Notes: a model not told the origin generated them from the letters alone. A stretch of DNA of 30,287 nucleotides from JBIOJB01 sp044450465 (GCA_044450465.1 JBIOJB010000027.1:1-30287); one strand, 5' to 3'; positions 1 to 6,762 are shown, numbered from the stretch's first letter. Translations and numbers: made by a program.

Positions 1-157
1 GGTTCCCTCTCATCGGCCGGCCGCTTGGCGACGGGCCTGCTCTCCTTCCGGTATGCGGATGGGCTTTTCTTGAGGTCACTCCCAGCCACGCTTGGAGCAT
101 CGGGGACAAAGTTGCGGCCGGAATCAATCCGGCCGCCCCCGCGACGCTGTGGTGATG

Positions 158-187
158 GAGGGAACCAGGAATGGTTCCCTCTCATCG
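158..187. repeat. Palindromic element at the repeat junction
   Basis: GAGGGAACC (158-166) and GGTTCCCTC (173-181) form a perfect 9-bp stem around a six-base loop. If one bulged base is allowed, the pairing extends outward to GATG/CATC. The arms match the isolated palindrome at 20915-20944, so this looks like a dispersed REP-like element and not merely part of the tandem unit. Confidence 0.7.
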
Positions 188-326
188 GCCGGTCGCTTGG
201 CGACGGGCCTGCTCTCCTTCCGGTATGTGGATGGAGTCTGTCTTGGGGACACTCACAGCCGCGCTTAGAGCACCGAAGACAAAGTCGCGGCCGGAGTGCC
301 TTCGCCAGCGCGGGGTTGCCAGTAGA

Positions 327-354
327 AGGGAACCCGGAATGGTTCCCTCTCATC
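327..354. repeat. Palindromic element at second repeat junction
   Basis: AGGGAACC (327-334), loop CGGAAT and GGTTCCCT (341-348) form an 8-bp stem. The loop has changed relative to the junction at 158-187 while the stem is kept, which argues that the structure is conserved. Confidence 0.65.
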
Positions 355-359
355 GGCTT

Positions 360-399
360 AATTGGCTCCAATTGACCTTAAGGACCGGGGTCTTAGTCC
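360..399 (+). promoter_or_regulatory. Candidate promoter with 6+6 palindrome for the downstream membrane protein
   Basis: A perfect palindrome AATTGG-CT-CCAATT lies at 360-373. Its right arm abuts a -35-like TTGACC (372-377). The -10 is weak (TTAGTC or AGTCCT around 393-400, about 17 bp away). The region is clearly more AT-rich than its surroundings. The palindrome could be an operator. The promoter assignment is tentative because of the poor -10. The following ~85-nt leader holds small hairpins (GGTC-AAAA-GACC and GGGAG-CA-CTCCC) before the ribosome binding site. Confidence 0.35.
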
Positions 400-485
400 T
401 CTGTAAGTGCGCCGCGGACCGCGTCAGCGTGAGGTCAAAAGACCGAGGGAGCACTCCCGGCCGTAAAGCGCCAAGGAGGTCTGCG

Positions 486-1913
486 ATGAAAGACGATGGA
501 TTGGCCATGACGGTGGACACCTCGACCGTCAGCTGGGCACCATGGCTGACCCCGCGGCGGGCCATAGTGTTCGTCCTCAGCTGCATGACGCTGATGGCAG
601 CCATCAGCGTGCTCCTCTCGAACCCGTTTCAGTCCGAAGTGAATGCCGGTGCGACGCCGAACTACGCAAGCGTCATGTTCCTGCACGGGCTGCTGATCGG
701 CATGGTCGGCCTGATGGCCCTTCTGACCCTCCAGGTCCTGCAGATCAGATCACTCCACGCTCGCGCCTGGATCTGCGTGGGCGTCGTCGCCGCCACGATC
801 CTGGCCTCGGTCGGCGGGATCTTCGACAACAAGATTCCTGGGGCCGAGGTCGCGATGTGGACCCAGATATTCGGCTTCTTCGCCCTTGACGAGATCTTGG
901 TCGTGCTCATCTACGGCATCTACAAGGAGCGCGCGCGAGCCGTGGCCGTGGGCCGGCTCCCATTCGTCGCCGCCCTCGCGACATCAGCCGCGATGCTGGC
1001 GGCCGCGGCGATGGGCCACCTCGCGGGCTGGATCATGGAGTTCGGGAACTGGCCGGGAGCCATCGGCGTCTACTCGGGCGCCGCCGGCTTCGCCTCCACC
1101 GACGACTTCTCCGGCGCGCTGGTTGGCTCGCACTCACATGAGATGGCGGTGGGCGCGATGGGTCTGGCCGTCACGCTGCTTGTGATCCAGTTCGGATACA
1201 GCGCGCTGACGGGTGCATCCAGAGTTGTGGCCCGCATCGGAATGGCAATGGTCGCGGTCGGGACAATTCTGATGGCGCTGTTCTACGTCGCGACGGGCAT
1301 CACGACATGGGCTCCGCCCGACAGCATCGCGACAGTCGGCGCGGTCCCCAACCAGATTCCTCTGGACGACATCATCACGGGCGTCCTCGTGATGGGCGGC
1401 GGCGTTGTGGCCGCGGCAGCTTTCATCCCGGCTTTGATGAAGACGCCAATTCGACTGGCAGCCGCATGGGCGTTCGTCCTGGCGACGTCGACCGTGGCGG
1501 TCGCGGGCTACACCATCGAGTTGAACACCAGCCACTTCGGAGCTGGCGACCAGACGGCGCCTGGCGCAGCCTCAGACGCGATCTTCACCTGGTTGCACCA
1601 GGATCTCGGCCTGTTTCTCCTTCCCACACTGCTGGTCGTGATGCTCGCCGTAGAGCGGCTTGCCTCGAGCCGCCGCTTCAGCAACAGGATCGGACTGTCC
1701 ACCATCGCCGGCGCGACGCTGCTTTTCGCGGGCGGCATGTTCTGGGTCTTCGTCGACCCGGCCCTTCACGGACCGGGATACTGGATCTCGACCACCGGCA
1801 TCCTGCTGACCGGCGCCGCGGTGCTGGCCACGATCTGGCACGTGGGCATGACCGCGGCCCCGCGCCGGGCGACCAAGGCACCGAAGCCGCAGCTCAGGCC
1901 CATCGCCCACTAA
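486..1913 (+). CDS. Polytopic (about 12 TM) membrane protein with intramembrane histidines, family not recognised
   Basis: The product is 475 aa. The start is ATG at 486, chosen because a near-perfect Shine-Dalgarno AAGGAGGT lies at 473-480. The frame is open further upstream through the repeats, but that part is not protein-like. I count about twelve hydrophobic segments. Histidines fall inside or at the edge of several of them: FLHGLLIG (TM2), MGHLAGW (TM5), GSHSHEMAVG (TM6) and WLHQDLGLF (TM10). Such a histidine pattern is loosely reminiscent of haem-binding membrane proteins such as heme-copper oxidase subunit I or NnrS, but I cannot align the canonical metal-ligand set, so no enzymatic function is assigned. 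The gene appears monocistronic, with its own terminator just after it. Confidence 0.85.
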   Translation: MKDDGLAMTVDTSTVSWAPWLTPRRAIVFVLSCMTLMAAISVLLSNPFQSEVNAGATPNYASVMFLHGLLIGMVGLMALLTLQVLQIRSLHARAWICVGVVAATILASVGGIFDNKIPGAEVAMWTQIFGFFALDEILVVLIYGIYKERARAVAVGRLPFVAALATSAAMLAAAAMGHLAGWIMEFGNWPGAIGVYSGAAGFASTDDFSGALVGSHSHEMAVGAMGLAVTLLVIQFGYSALTGASRVVARIGMAMVAVGTILMALFYVATGITTWAPPDSIATVGAVPNQIPLDDIITGVLVMGGGVVAAAAFIPALMKTPIRLAAAWAFVLATSTVAVAGYTIELNTSHFGAGDQTAPGAASDAIFTWLHQDLGLFLLPTLLVVMLAVERLASSRRFSNRIGLSTIAGATLLFAGGMFWVFVDPALHGPGYWISTTGILLTGAAVLATIWHVGMTAAPRRATKAPKPQLRPIAH

Positions 1914-1925
1914 CCTCTCCTGTCG

Positions 1926-1960
1926 CCACCGGCAGCTCTCGCTGCCGGTGGTTTCTGTTC
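1926..1960 (+). terminator. Rho-independent terminator
   Basis: A perfect 11-bp stem (CCACCGGCAGC / GCTGCCGGTGG) with loop TCTC spans 1926-1951. It is followed by TTTCTGTTCTT and starts 12 nt after the stop codon of the membrane-protein gene. Confidence 0.85.
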
Positions 1961-2022
1961 TTCGGCCAGACGTGGAGCCGCAGGAGAGATGGAGATCGAG
2001 AAGACCTACGAACCGAAACCGG

Positions 2023-2994
2023 TCAGAATTCTTCGGCGACCAGCTCGGGGTGCAATTTGACGATCGCCTGCAGCCGTCTCCGGCTCACGAGGCCGGGCGT
2101 TGCGCCGAAGACTCCGACGACCTGAGCCGCCTGCGCCGTGCCCCACGCCATCGCGACCGGGAGCGGATGGCCGAGGTGAAGGGCCGAGACCAGGCTTGCG
2201 CCGTATCCGTCGCCCGCACCGGTGCGATCGACAACGGGCGAGTCCAGGATTCCTGCGTGGAGGAATCGCCCTCCGTCGAAGGCGTACGAGCCGCGAACGC
2301 CGTCGGTCATCACGATCGTCTTCGGTCCCAACTTGTGCAGCGCCTCAAGCAGCGGTTTTGGATGGCCGTTCTTGCCGGTGAGCTCGTGGGCTTCGTGGCA
2401 GTCGAGGAGCAGCACCTCGGTCCGGCGCAGCACCGGCATCAGGACCTCGACGCCCATTCTCAGCTGGTGCGTGCCTGGGCTGAACGCGAGGCGGGCCGGA
2501 TGTTTGTCGATGTGATTGCAGAGAGCGGCGTGCAGCCGGTTCACCGATGGGCTGCGCGGCCCGACCGACGTCGCGTAGATCCATGCGGTGGGGGGGAGTT
2601 CGGGGAGGTTGTAGCTCCGGGGCTGGTGCCAGACGAAAAGAGTGCGCTCGCCTCGAAACACGAGGGCCGTGCTGGCGTTCGTGCTGTGCCGCTTATCGAT
2701 CGCTATCAACGAGGTGTCAATGCCTTCGCTCGCAAGCTCGTTGACGAGGTGGCGTCCTTGCTGGTCCGGCCCAATGACCGCGTATACACCTGTGTGCAGA
2801 CCGAGCCGGGCAGCAGCGACCGCTGCGTTCAGGCAGCTACCTCCGAGCGAGTGATGGAGCTCGTCCACCGGGATCTTGTCCGCATAGTCGATGCACAGCT
2901 GCGTCTCGTCCGGTTTCACACTCAGGGCGAGGTGGGCATCCTGGATTTTCAGGAAGGTGTCGATGGTCGGATCGCCGATGGTGACCAGGTCCAT
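2023..2994 (-). CDS. PfkB/ribokinase-family carbohydrate or nucleoside kinase
   Basis: The protein is 323 aa from ATG at 2994. An in-frame TTG at 3009 would add five residues; neither start has an ideally spaced ribosome binding site (a GAGG lies 15 nt before the ATG). Family hallmarks are visible: the N-terminal sheet start LVTIGDPTID, the substrate-loop motif GGSCLNAAVAAARLG (about residues 51-65), and signature 2, DRTGAGDGYG (about 256-265), whose GAGD holds the catalytic base and anion hole. Family members phosphorylate a sugar or nucleoside with ATP in the cytosol. The substrate cannot be read from sequence; ribokinase, adenosine-kinase-like and fructokinase-like are all possible. The gene diverges from the OsmC gene. 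Confidence 0.9.
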   Translation of the reverse strand: MDLVTIGDPTIDTFLKIQDAHLALSVKPDETQLCIDYADKIPVDELHHSLGGSCLNAAVAAARLGLHTGVYAVIGPDQQGRHLVNELASEGIDTSLIAIDKRHSTNASTALVFRGERTLFVWHQPRSYNLPELPPTAWIYATSVGPRSPSVNRLHAALCNHIDKHPARLAFSPGTHQLRMGVEVLMPVLRRTEVLLLDCHEAHELTGKNGHPKPLLEALHKLGPKTIVMTDGVRGSYAFDGGRFLHAGILDSPVVDRTGAGDGYGASLVSALHLGHPLPVAMAWGTAQAAQVVGVFGATPGLVSRRRLQAIVKLHPELVAEEF

Positions 2995-3038
2995 TGTCAA
3001 ATTGCCCAACCTCAGAGTCGCCCTTGCGACCCCCTCGG

Positions 3039-3066
3039 CCTATAGCCAAAATACCCAGCCGGCCAA
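3039..3066 (-). promoter_or_regulatory. Candidate promoter for the PfkB-family kinase
   Basis: Read on the minus strand, TTGGCC (3066-3061) and TATAGG (3044-3039) are 16 bp apart. This would start transcription about 35-40 nt before the ATG at 2994. It is the only AT-rich patch in the divergent gap. Confidence 0.4.
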
Positions 3067-3124
3067 GGTCGATTGGCCCTTTGGAGCCGGCGGCCTGGCG
3101 TGCAGGCTGAACCGTGGGAGAACG

Positions 3125-3607
3125 ATGTCACGAATCACGGTGACCCACCGCCACGGCAAGAGCTTCGATGTTCGTGTCCGTGGCTACGCGCTCATCTCGG
3201 ACGAGCCGGTGACCCTCGGTGGTGACGACGAAGGCCCGACGCCCACTGAGCTGATGGTGGCCGGGGTAGCGGCTTGCGCCGCCGATGAGGCGGTGAGGTG
3301 CCTTGCGGCGCGTGGCGAAGGGTTTCAGCCAATCGAGATCGGAGCCGATTTCGCCTGGGATGCGGACGGCGAGCGCATCAAGTCGATTCATCTCACGATT
3401 TCGCTTCCCAAAGATCTCGGTGAGGACTCGAGCGACGCGGTCATGGAGTCGGTGCTCTCGTGCCCGGCCCGCAAGATGCTCACCGATCCGCCGACGATCG
3501 AGTACAGGCTGCACGGCTCCGTGCCTGCCGTTGCCGCACTGGCCGGAGTCGGTGTGAATGGTGAATCCTGGCCGGCGGAGCCACCGCCCGACGTCGACTC
3601 CGAATAG
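3125..3607 (+). CDS. OsmC/Ohr-family protein (putative peroxide reductase)
   Basis: The product is 160 aa from ATG at 3125, preceded by GGGAG at 3116-3120. Family members use two cysteines to reduce organic hydroperoxides in the cytosol. Both are present: Cys51 in the helix context TPTELMVAGVAACAADEA, and Cys113 in LSCPARKML, which matches the second conserved CP motif. The length fits a full OsmC domain. It faces away from the PfkB-family kinase and converges on the methyltransferase at 3688. I assign the family confidently. Whether it is a classic OsmC, Ohr or the less-characterised YhfA-like branch is open. Confidence 0.88.
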   Translation: MSRITVTHRHGKSFDVRVRGYALISDEPVTLGGDDEGPTPTELMVAGVAACAADEAVRCLAARGEGFQPIEIGADFAWDADGERIKSIHLTISLPKDLGEDSSDAVMESVLSCPARKMLTDPPTIEYRLHGSVPAVAALAGVGVNGESWPAEPPPDVDSE

Positions 3608-3687
3608 CCGGCCCATGCGGATCAGAACCCCCGGTCCGGCTCGTTGGTCACGCCGCTATTGAATCGCGATTCGACGATTCGCGGGCG

Positions 3688-4272
3688 TCACCGACGGCGC
3701 AGCCGGTGCCAGGCCGCGTCCCACCCTAGCATCGGCCGCCCCTCGATCTCCTCCACCAGCTCCCAGCCCGCGTTAAAGCGGCGCTCCACCTCGCCACGCA
3801 GGACCCCCCTGGGCCCAACGCGGCCAGGTTTGTCGCGACGCACCAGGCAGAAGAGAAGCATCGTCGCGCCGGGCTTTGCCAGTCGGGTGACGCCCTCCAG
3901 ATAGGCTTCGCGGCCGGCGTCGGCCAGGCTGTGAAAGCAGCCCAGGTCGAGCACCAGGCCGTGGTCGTCAGCGAGGTCCAGCGCGTCCAGGCGTGTGACG
4001 TCGCCCACGAGGAAGCGAGGTGCGACGCCCGCGGCGGCCGCTTTTCGGCGGGCTGCTTGGATCGCGCGCGGAATGAAATCCACTCCGGTGGTCTGCCAGC
4101 CGTGCCGCGCCAGGTAGATGCAGTTGGTGCCCGTCCCGCAGCCGAGGTCGAGCGCTCTGCCGGGGGCCAGGGCGCCGGGACCCTCGATGGCTGCGACGAG
4201 CTCGGGCGGGGAGATGCCGGAGTCCCACGGCTTGACGCCGAGCAGGTACGAAAGGCGAAAGAAAAGACTCAC
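3688..4272 (-). CDS. Class I SAM-dependent methyltransferase
   Basis: The protein is 194 aa. The start is GTG at 4272, with a GAGGGG about 13 nt upstream. SAM-binding motif I is clear (LDLGCGTGTN, residues about 41-50), followed by the acidic end of strand beta2 (TTGVDFIPRAI) and a motif II/III region GDVTRL and LVLDLGCFHSL. The length is that of a minimal methyltransferase domain with no extra substrate domain, so the substrate is unknown. It lies 46 bp downstream of the phosphoesterase on the same strand and may be the last gene of that operon. Confidence 0.85.
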   Translation of the reverse strand: MSLFFRLSYLLGVKPWDSGISPPELVAAIEGPGALAPGRALDLGCGTGTNCIYLARHGWQTTGVDFIPRAIQAARRKAAAAGVAPRFLVGDVTRLDALDLADDHGLVLDLGCFHSLADAGREAYLEGVTRLAKPGATMLLFCLVRRDKPGRVGPRGVLRGEVERRFNAGWELVEEIEGRPMLGWDAAWHRLRRR

Positions 4273-4318
4273 AAGTTCATGATCCCCTCAGGCGCGCGAG
4301 TTCACTCGTGAAGACCGC

Positions 4319-5296
4319 TCACAGTGGCGGCGGCAGAGGGGCCTGGCTGAAGTCGAAACAGTCCGCCATCCCATCCGCAGCCGCCGTCCGAGCGTTGAGC
4401 GAGGGGAGGCCGAAGTTGGTCTCGCAGAACCTGATCAGGCTGACGTGCGAGTGCAGCGATTTCGAGACGTAGCCTTTGCGCGCGTACGGGCTTAGCACAA
4501 GGCAGCCCACCCGCCCGCCGTAACGGAACTGCGTGCCATCGCGCCATGGCTCGAGCTCGGCAGGCGTGACGTGATCCCACCAACCTCCCCAGTCGTCCCA
4601 CGTGATGAAGATCGCCACCTGCGGCCAAAGGCCCGCCCCGACGATCGCATTCACCTGGTCGACGCTCCACTGCATTCCCATGGTCACGTTGCCGTTGCCG
4701 GCGGCCCTCTCCGCTGCGGTGTCGGCAGGGTGCTCGCTTCGAGTGCCGTCCGAGTAAAGCCATGAGACTGCGGGCAGGTGGCCCGCGGCGGCGTCGCTTG
4801 CGAACTGCTGCCAGGGCCGCTGCTTCCCGGCCGTGTACTTGATGAACTCGAACGCGTAGCCTCCATAGTTGCCCCACGACAGGCCCGCCGCATCGAGCTG
4901 AGAGGGCAGGCTGGGCTGGTCGTAAAGAGGTGGCCCAGGGTTGTTCCGATAGTTGCGCGACGGGTTGTCGATCAATGCCGAGTCGGCCATTATCAACATC
5001 AGGTGGTTGGGCGTGGACGGCCCGGCCACATCGGTGAAGTAGTTGTCGCAGAGGGTGAACTGTCTCGCGTAGCTCCAGTACTGCGGGATGTCGGACTGCT
5101 GGAACCGGACTCGCGGCGCGGTGGCGTCCCTGGAGAGCCAGGCCGCGTGCCGGTGGTCCGGATCCGCGGATGGCGGGTTCGGGCTGTGCGCCATGGTCGA
5201 GCCGTTCCCGCCAGGAAAGGCTCCGAAGTAGTTGTCGTAGCCGTGGTTCTCTTTGACGATGATCACGACGTGCTTGATTGGGCTTGCACCTGCCAT
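4319..5296 (-). CDS. Phosphoesterase of the phospholipase C / acid phosphatase (AcpA) family
   Basis: The product is 325 aa. I place the start at ATG 5296 because it forms a TGATG overlap with the stop of the upstream gene, a typical translational-coupling arrangement; a longer upstream frame exists but runs inside that gene. Family motifs are plain: KHVVIIVKENHGYDNYFG near the N-terminus (metal-binding Glu-Asn), GPSTPNH (about 92-98), and ITWDDWGGWWDHVTP, matching the family's D-E/D-x-G-G-x-x-D-H block. Members hydrolyse phosphomonoesters or phospholipids and are usually exported by Tat. Here no signal peptide is visible, so the protein is either cytosolic, exported another way, or its start is mis-assigned. 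Confidence 0.88.
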   Translation of the reverse strand: MAGASPIKHVVIIVKENHGYDNYFGAFPGGNGSTMAHSPNPPSADPDHRHAAWLSRDATAPRVRFQQSDIPQYWSYARQFTLCDNYFTDVAGPSTPNHLMLIMADSALIDNPSRNYRNNPGPPLYDQPSLPSQLDAAGLSWGNYGGYAFEFIKYTAGKQRPWQQFASDAAAGHLPAVSWLYSDGTRSEHPADTAAERAAGNGNVTMGMQWSVDQVNAIVGAGLWPQVAIFITWDDWGGWWDHVTPAELEPWRDGTQFRYGGRVGCLVLSPYARKGYVSKSLHSHVSLIRFCETNFGLPSLNARTAAADGMADCFDFSQAPLPPPL

Positions 5297-6090
5297 CAGA
5301 TGCATGTGGCGGCCTGGTTCGACCATTCGAGCTGAACGGAATAGGCCCCAATCCGCTTGGTCTTCCACGCGCAGATGTCACCGATCTCGCCGTTCTGGTC
5401 GTCGTACCAACCCTGACCGGGAACGGGGTCGGTGATCGCCTCACAGAGCTCGTGTGAACTTGTCGCCGTGATCGAATCCAGCAGTGCAAGCCCGCCCAAG
5501 CAGCCGCCGCAGTCAGGGAAGGGCATGACCGCGAAGAAGATCTGCCCGCCGATGTCGCTGTGGTAGCCGCAGAACGCGGAGCACGAGCTTCCACCTCCCA
5601 TGGTGACCGCCACACCCGGTGGAAGAAAGATGAAGTACAGAGAGCTCGGCGTCGGCTGGGGCACCGCCGCGTTGGTCGAGATCTCCTGCTGAAGGAACCG
5701 CTGGATGGCGCCGTCATCGATCGACTGCCCGGGCGCGGGCGTCGTCACCGTCGCGGTACCAGCATGCGTCCCGTGCCCGATAGGCTTGCCGGGCGCACCG
5801 TACTCGGCCATCTGGTCGAGCAGCGGGCTGGTGACGACGAAGTCGAAGAACTGATTGACCTGGACTGCGATCTGCGTGTTTGGCGCCGTCTGCCAGGCGG
5901 CACCCCAGAACATGGTGTACACCTCGACCGCGCTCAGCAGTGGACCGCCGCGATAAGTGAGTTTTGGGGCTAGCTTCGGCGCGATGCCTGAAGCCGGAGC
6001 AGCACCTGCGTCTTCGATTCGTAGCGGGACCACGCGAATCGGATCTTCCAACCCACGAGGAGTGCCTGAGGCGGGCGAGCTCGTCGGCAT
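5296..6090 (-). CDS. EXORDIUM / phosphate-induced-protein-like protein with HExxE metal-site-like motif
   Basis: The protein is 264 aa from ATG 6090, which has an excellent Shine-Dalgarno (AGGAGG, minus strand 6101-6096) five bases before it; a GTG six codons earlier would overlap that site. LTYRGGPLLSAVEVYTMFWG (about 44-63) resembles the opening of plant EXORDIUM/phosphate-induced protein 1. The block SHELCEAITDP (about 212-222), followed by GWYDDQNGEIGDIC, matches its C-terminal HELxE...WY...EIxDxC signature. This could be a metallopeptidase-like zinc site, but catalysis is not shown. Six cysteines suggest disulfides, yet no signal peptide is seen. Its stop codon overlaps the phosphoesterase start, so the two are probably made together. 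Confidence 0.72.
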   Translation of the reverse strand: MPTSSPASGTPRGLEDPIRVVPLRIEDAGAAPASGIAPKLAPKLTYRGGPLLSAVEVYTMFWGAAWQTAPNTQIAVQVNQFFDFVVTSPLLDQMAEYGAPGKPIGHGTHAGTATVTTPAPGQSIDDGAIQRFLQQEISTNAAVPQPTPSSLYFIFLPPGVAVTMGGGSSCSAFCGYHSDIGGQIFFAVMPFPDCGGCLGGLALLDSITATSSHELCEAITDPVPGQGWYDDQNGEIGDICAWKTKRIGAYSVQLEWSNQAATCI

Positions 6091-6094
6091 TTCA

Positions 6095-6101
6095 ACCTCC
6101 T
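6095..6101 (-). promoter_or_regulatory. Strong ribosome binding site
   Basis: AGGAGGT on the minus strand, ending 4-5 nt before ATG 6090, decides the start of the EXORDIUM-like gene. Confidence 0.85.
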
Positions 6102-6177
6102 GGCGCACAGAGGTGAGGACACGTGGCGCCTCGAAGAAGGTTACAGCCCGGCGCGACCGCCGAATCGGCTCGTCGCT

Positions 6178-6564
6178 CTAGTCGCCGCCGAGCGCTCTGA
6201 ATGCTTCGTCCCGGGTGGCGAAGCTCTTCATTCGTGTCACCCGACCGTCCTTGAACGTGAAGCTCAGCGAGCGAGGGCCGGAGCGACTCAGATCGTCGCC
6301 GCGGAAGTCGGGGCCATCCACAGAAACCATCACGAGATCGCCTGATTCCTCCGCCTCGATTCGCGTGATCCGAGCCGTGCGTGGCACATGGGAAAGCCGG
6401 CCGATCACCTCGTCGCGGTTGTGGCAGAACTCGCCGGGCACCATGCCCTCCCAGACCACCCTCTCATCGAGCATCGCGTGAAGCGGCTCGGTCGTACCGG
6501 CCTGGAACAGCTCGCTACACGCGGCGACGATCCGCCCGAGATTGCTGCCGAGCCGGTCTGTCAT
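6178..6564 (-). CDS. SnoaL/NTF2-like fold protein
   Basis: The product is 128 aa from ATG 6564. The layout is that of the NTF2-like superfamily: an N-terminal helix (NLGRIVAACSELFQAG), ERVVWEGMVPGEFCHNRDEVIGRL, in which residues line the cone-shaped pocket, then three to four long strands (ARITRIEAEESGDLVMVSVDG, RSLSFTFKDGRVTRMKSF). Superfamily members include isomerases, hydrolases and pure ligand binders, so no reaction can be assigned. It has no Shine-Dalgarno but a TATCGT hexamer 8 nt before the ATG, fitting leaderless expression. It lies 87 bp upstream of the EXORDIUM-like gene. Confidence 0.75.
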   Translation of the reverse strand: MTDRLGSNLGRIVAACSELFQAGTTEPLHAMLDERVVWEGMVPGEFCHNRDEVIGRLSHVPRTARITRIEAEESGDLVMVSVDGPDFRGDDLSRSGPRSLSFTFKDGRVTRMKSFATRDEAFRALGGD

Positions 6565-6572
6565 GTGGGGTG

Positions 6573-6578
6573 ACGATA
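6573..6578 (-). promoter_or_regulatory. -10-like element, leaderless type
   Basis: TATCGT on the minus strand, 8 nt before the SnoaL-like ATG at 6564. No Shine-Dalgarno sequence lies between. No good -35 was seen. Confidence 0.4.
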
Positions 6579-6594
6579 CTCGGCCGCTTGGTTC

Positions 6595-6744
6595 TTACTG
6601 GAAGGCCTTGAGGTGCGGCCACAGCTTTTCGAGAGGCAGTCTCGGCTTGCGGCACACGCTGATGGGCGCGCCGAATTCCTCGTTGTCGAGGTTGTACGAC
6701 GTCTTGAATGCCTGTAAAGCCCACTTGACATCCGCGGGTGACAA
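6595..6744 (-). CDS. Small hypothetical protein (about 49 aa) or gene remnant
   Basis: A minus-strand frame from a possible TTG at 6744 to TAA at 6595 reads LSPADVKWALQAFKTSYNL then DNEEFGAPISVCRKPRLPLE then KLWPHLKAFQ. Third codon positions are strongly G/C, as in the surrounding real genes, which supports past or present coding. There is no ATG and no ribosome binding site, and its 5' end overlaps the XRE promoter and inverted repeat. It may be a small leaderless protein or the tail of a truncated gene. I do not recognise the family. Confidence 0.4.
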   Translation of the reverse strand: MSPADVKWALQAFKTSYNLDNEEFGAPISVCRKPRLPLEKLWPHLKAFQ

Positions 6745-6758
6745 GCGTACTTTACAGG
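6711..6758. promoter_or_regulatory. Inverted-repeat operator flanking the XRE-operon promoter
   Basis: CCTGTAAAG (6711-6719) and CTTTACAGG (6750-6758) are perfect 9-bp inverted copies with centres 39 bp apart. The left arm lies just upstream of the -35 and the right arm overlaps the -10 of the promoter at 6725-6753. This placement suits autoregulation by the HTH protein encoded immediately downstream, possibly through DNA looping or two dimers. That role is inferred. Confidence 0.6.
6725..6753 (+). promoter_or_regulatory. Sigma70-type promoter of the XRE/ABC operon
   Basis: A consensus TTGACA (6725-6730) and TACTTT (6748-6753) are separated by exactly 17 bp. The predicted start at about 6760 is only a few bases from the GTG at 6763, so the mRNA should be leaderless or nearly so. 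Confidence 0.7.
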
Positions 6759-6762
6759 TGTC

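Larger units (their letters stand above)
1..354. repeat. Tandem ~170-bp repeat array, two copies plus a stub
   Basis: A unit beginning GGTTCCCTCTCATCGG starts at 1, 173 and 341, giving periods of 172 and 168 bp. The third copy breaks off after about 14 bases. Copies 1 and 2 align along their whole length: a CGCTTGGCGACGGGCC block, a CTCTCCTTCCGGTATG block and a GACAAAG block all recur, with scattered substitutions. Each junction carries a hairpin (GGGAACC, six-base loop, GGTTCCC). Copy 1 also holds a 9-bp hairpin at 114-136. The array starts at the window edge, so it probably extends left. Frames open through it differ between copies and look non-coding. The function is unknown; it sits upstream of the membrane-protein gene at 486. 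Confidence 0.85.

Noticed and set aside
1..354. CRISPR array
   Set aside because: The repeats are ~170 bp and homologous along their whole length, with no short direct repeats separated by unique spacers and no cas genes.
171..485. N-terminal extension of the 12-TM protein through the repeats
   Set aside because: The internal ATG at 486 has a near-perfect ribosome binding site, and the upstream translation differs in frame between repeat copies.
1948..3045. Long plus-strand frame opposite the PfkB-family kinase
   Set aside because: Antisense to a well-supported kinase, with no recognisable domains and a skewed composition.
3661..3672. 12-bp palindrome GAATCGCGATTC between convergent OsmC and methyltransferase genes
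   Set aside because: No loop, no T-tract and no nearby promoter. It may be chance and could not be tied to a function.
5253..5368. Longer start for the phosphoesterase at 5368
   Set aside because: It would overlap the EXORDIUM-like gene by 24 codons; the TGATG-coupled ATG at 5296 matches the family N-terminus better.
4302..5717. A 471-codon minus-strand frame overlapping the phosphoesterase and EXORDIUM-like genes
   Set aside because: It spans parts of two real genes out of frame, and its low-complexity Arg/Ser/Ala translation shows no domain.
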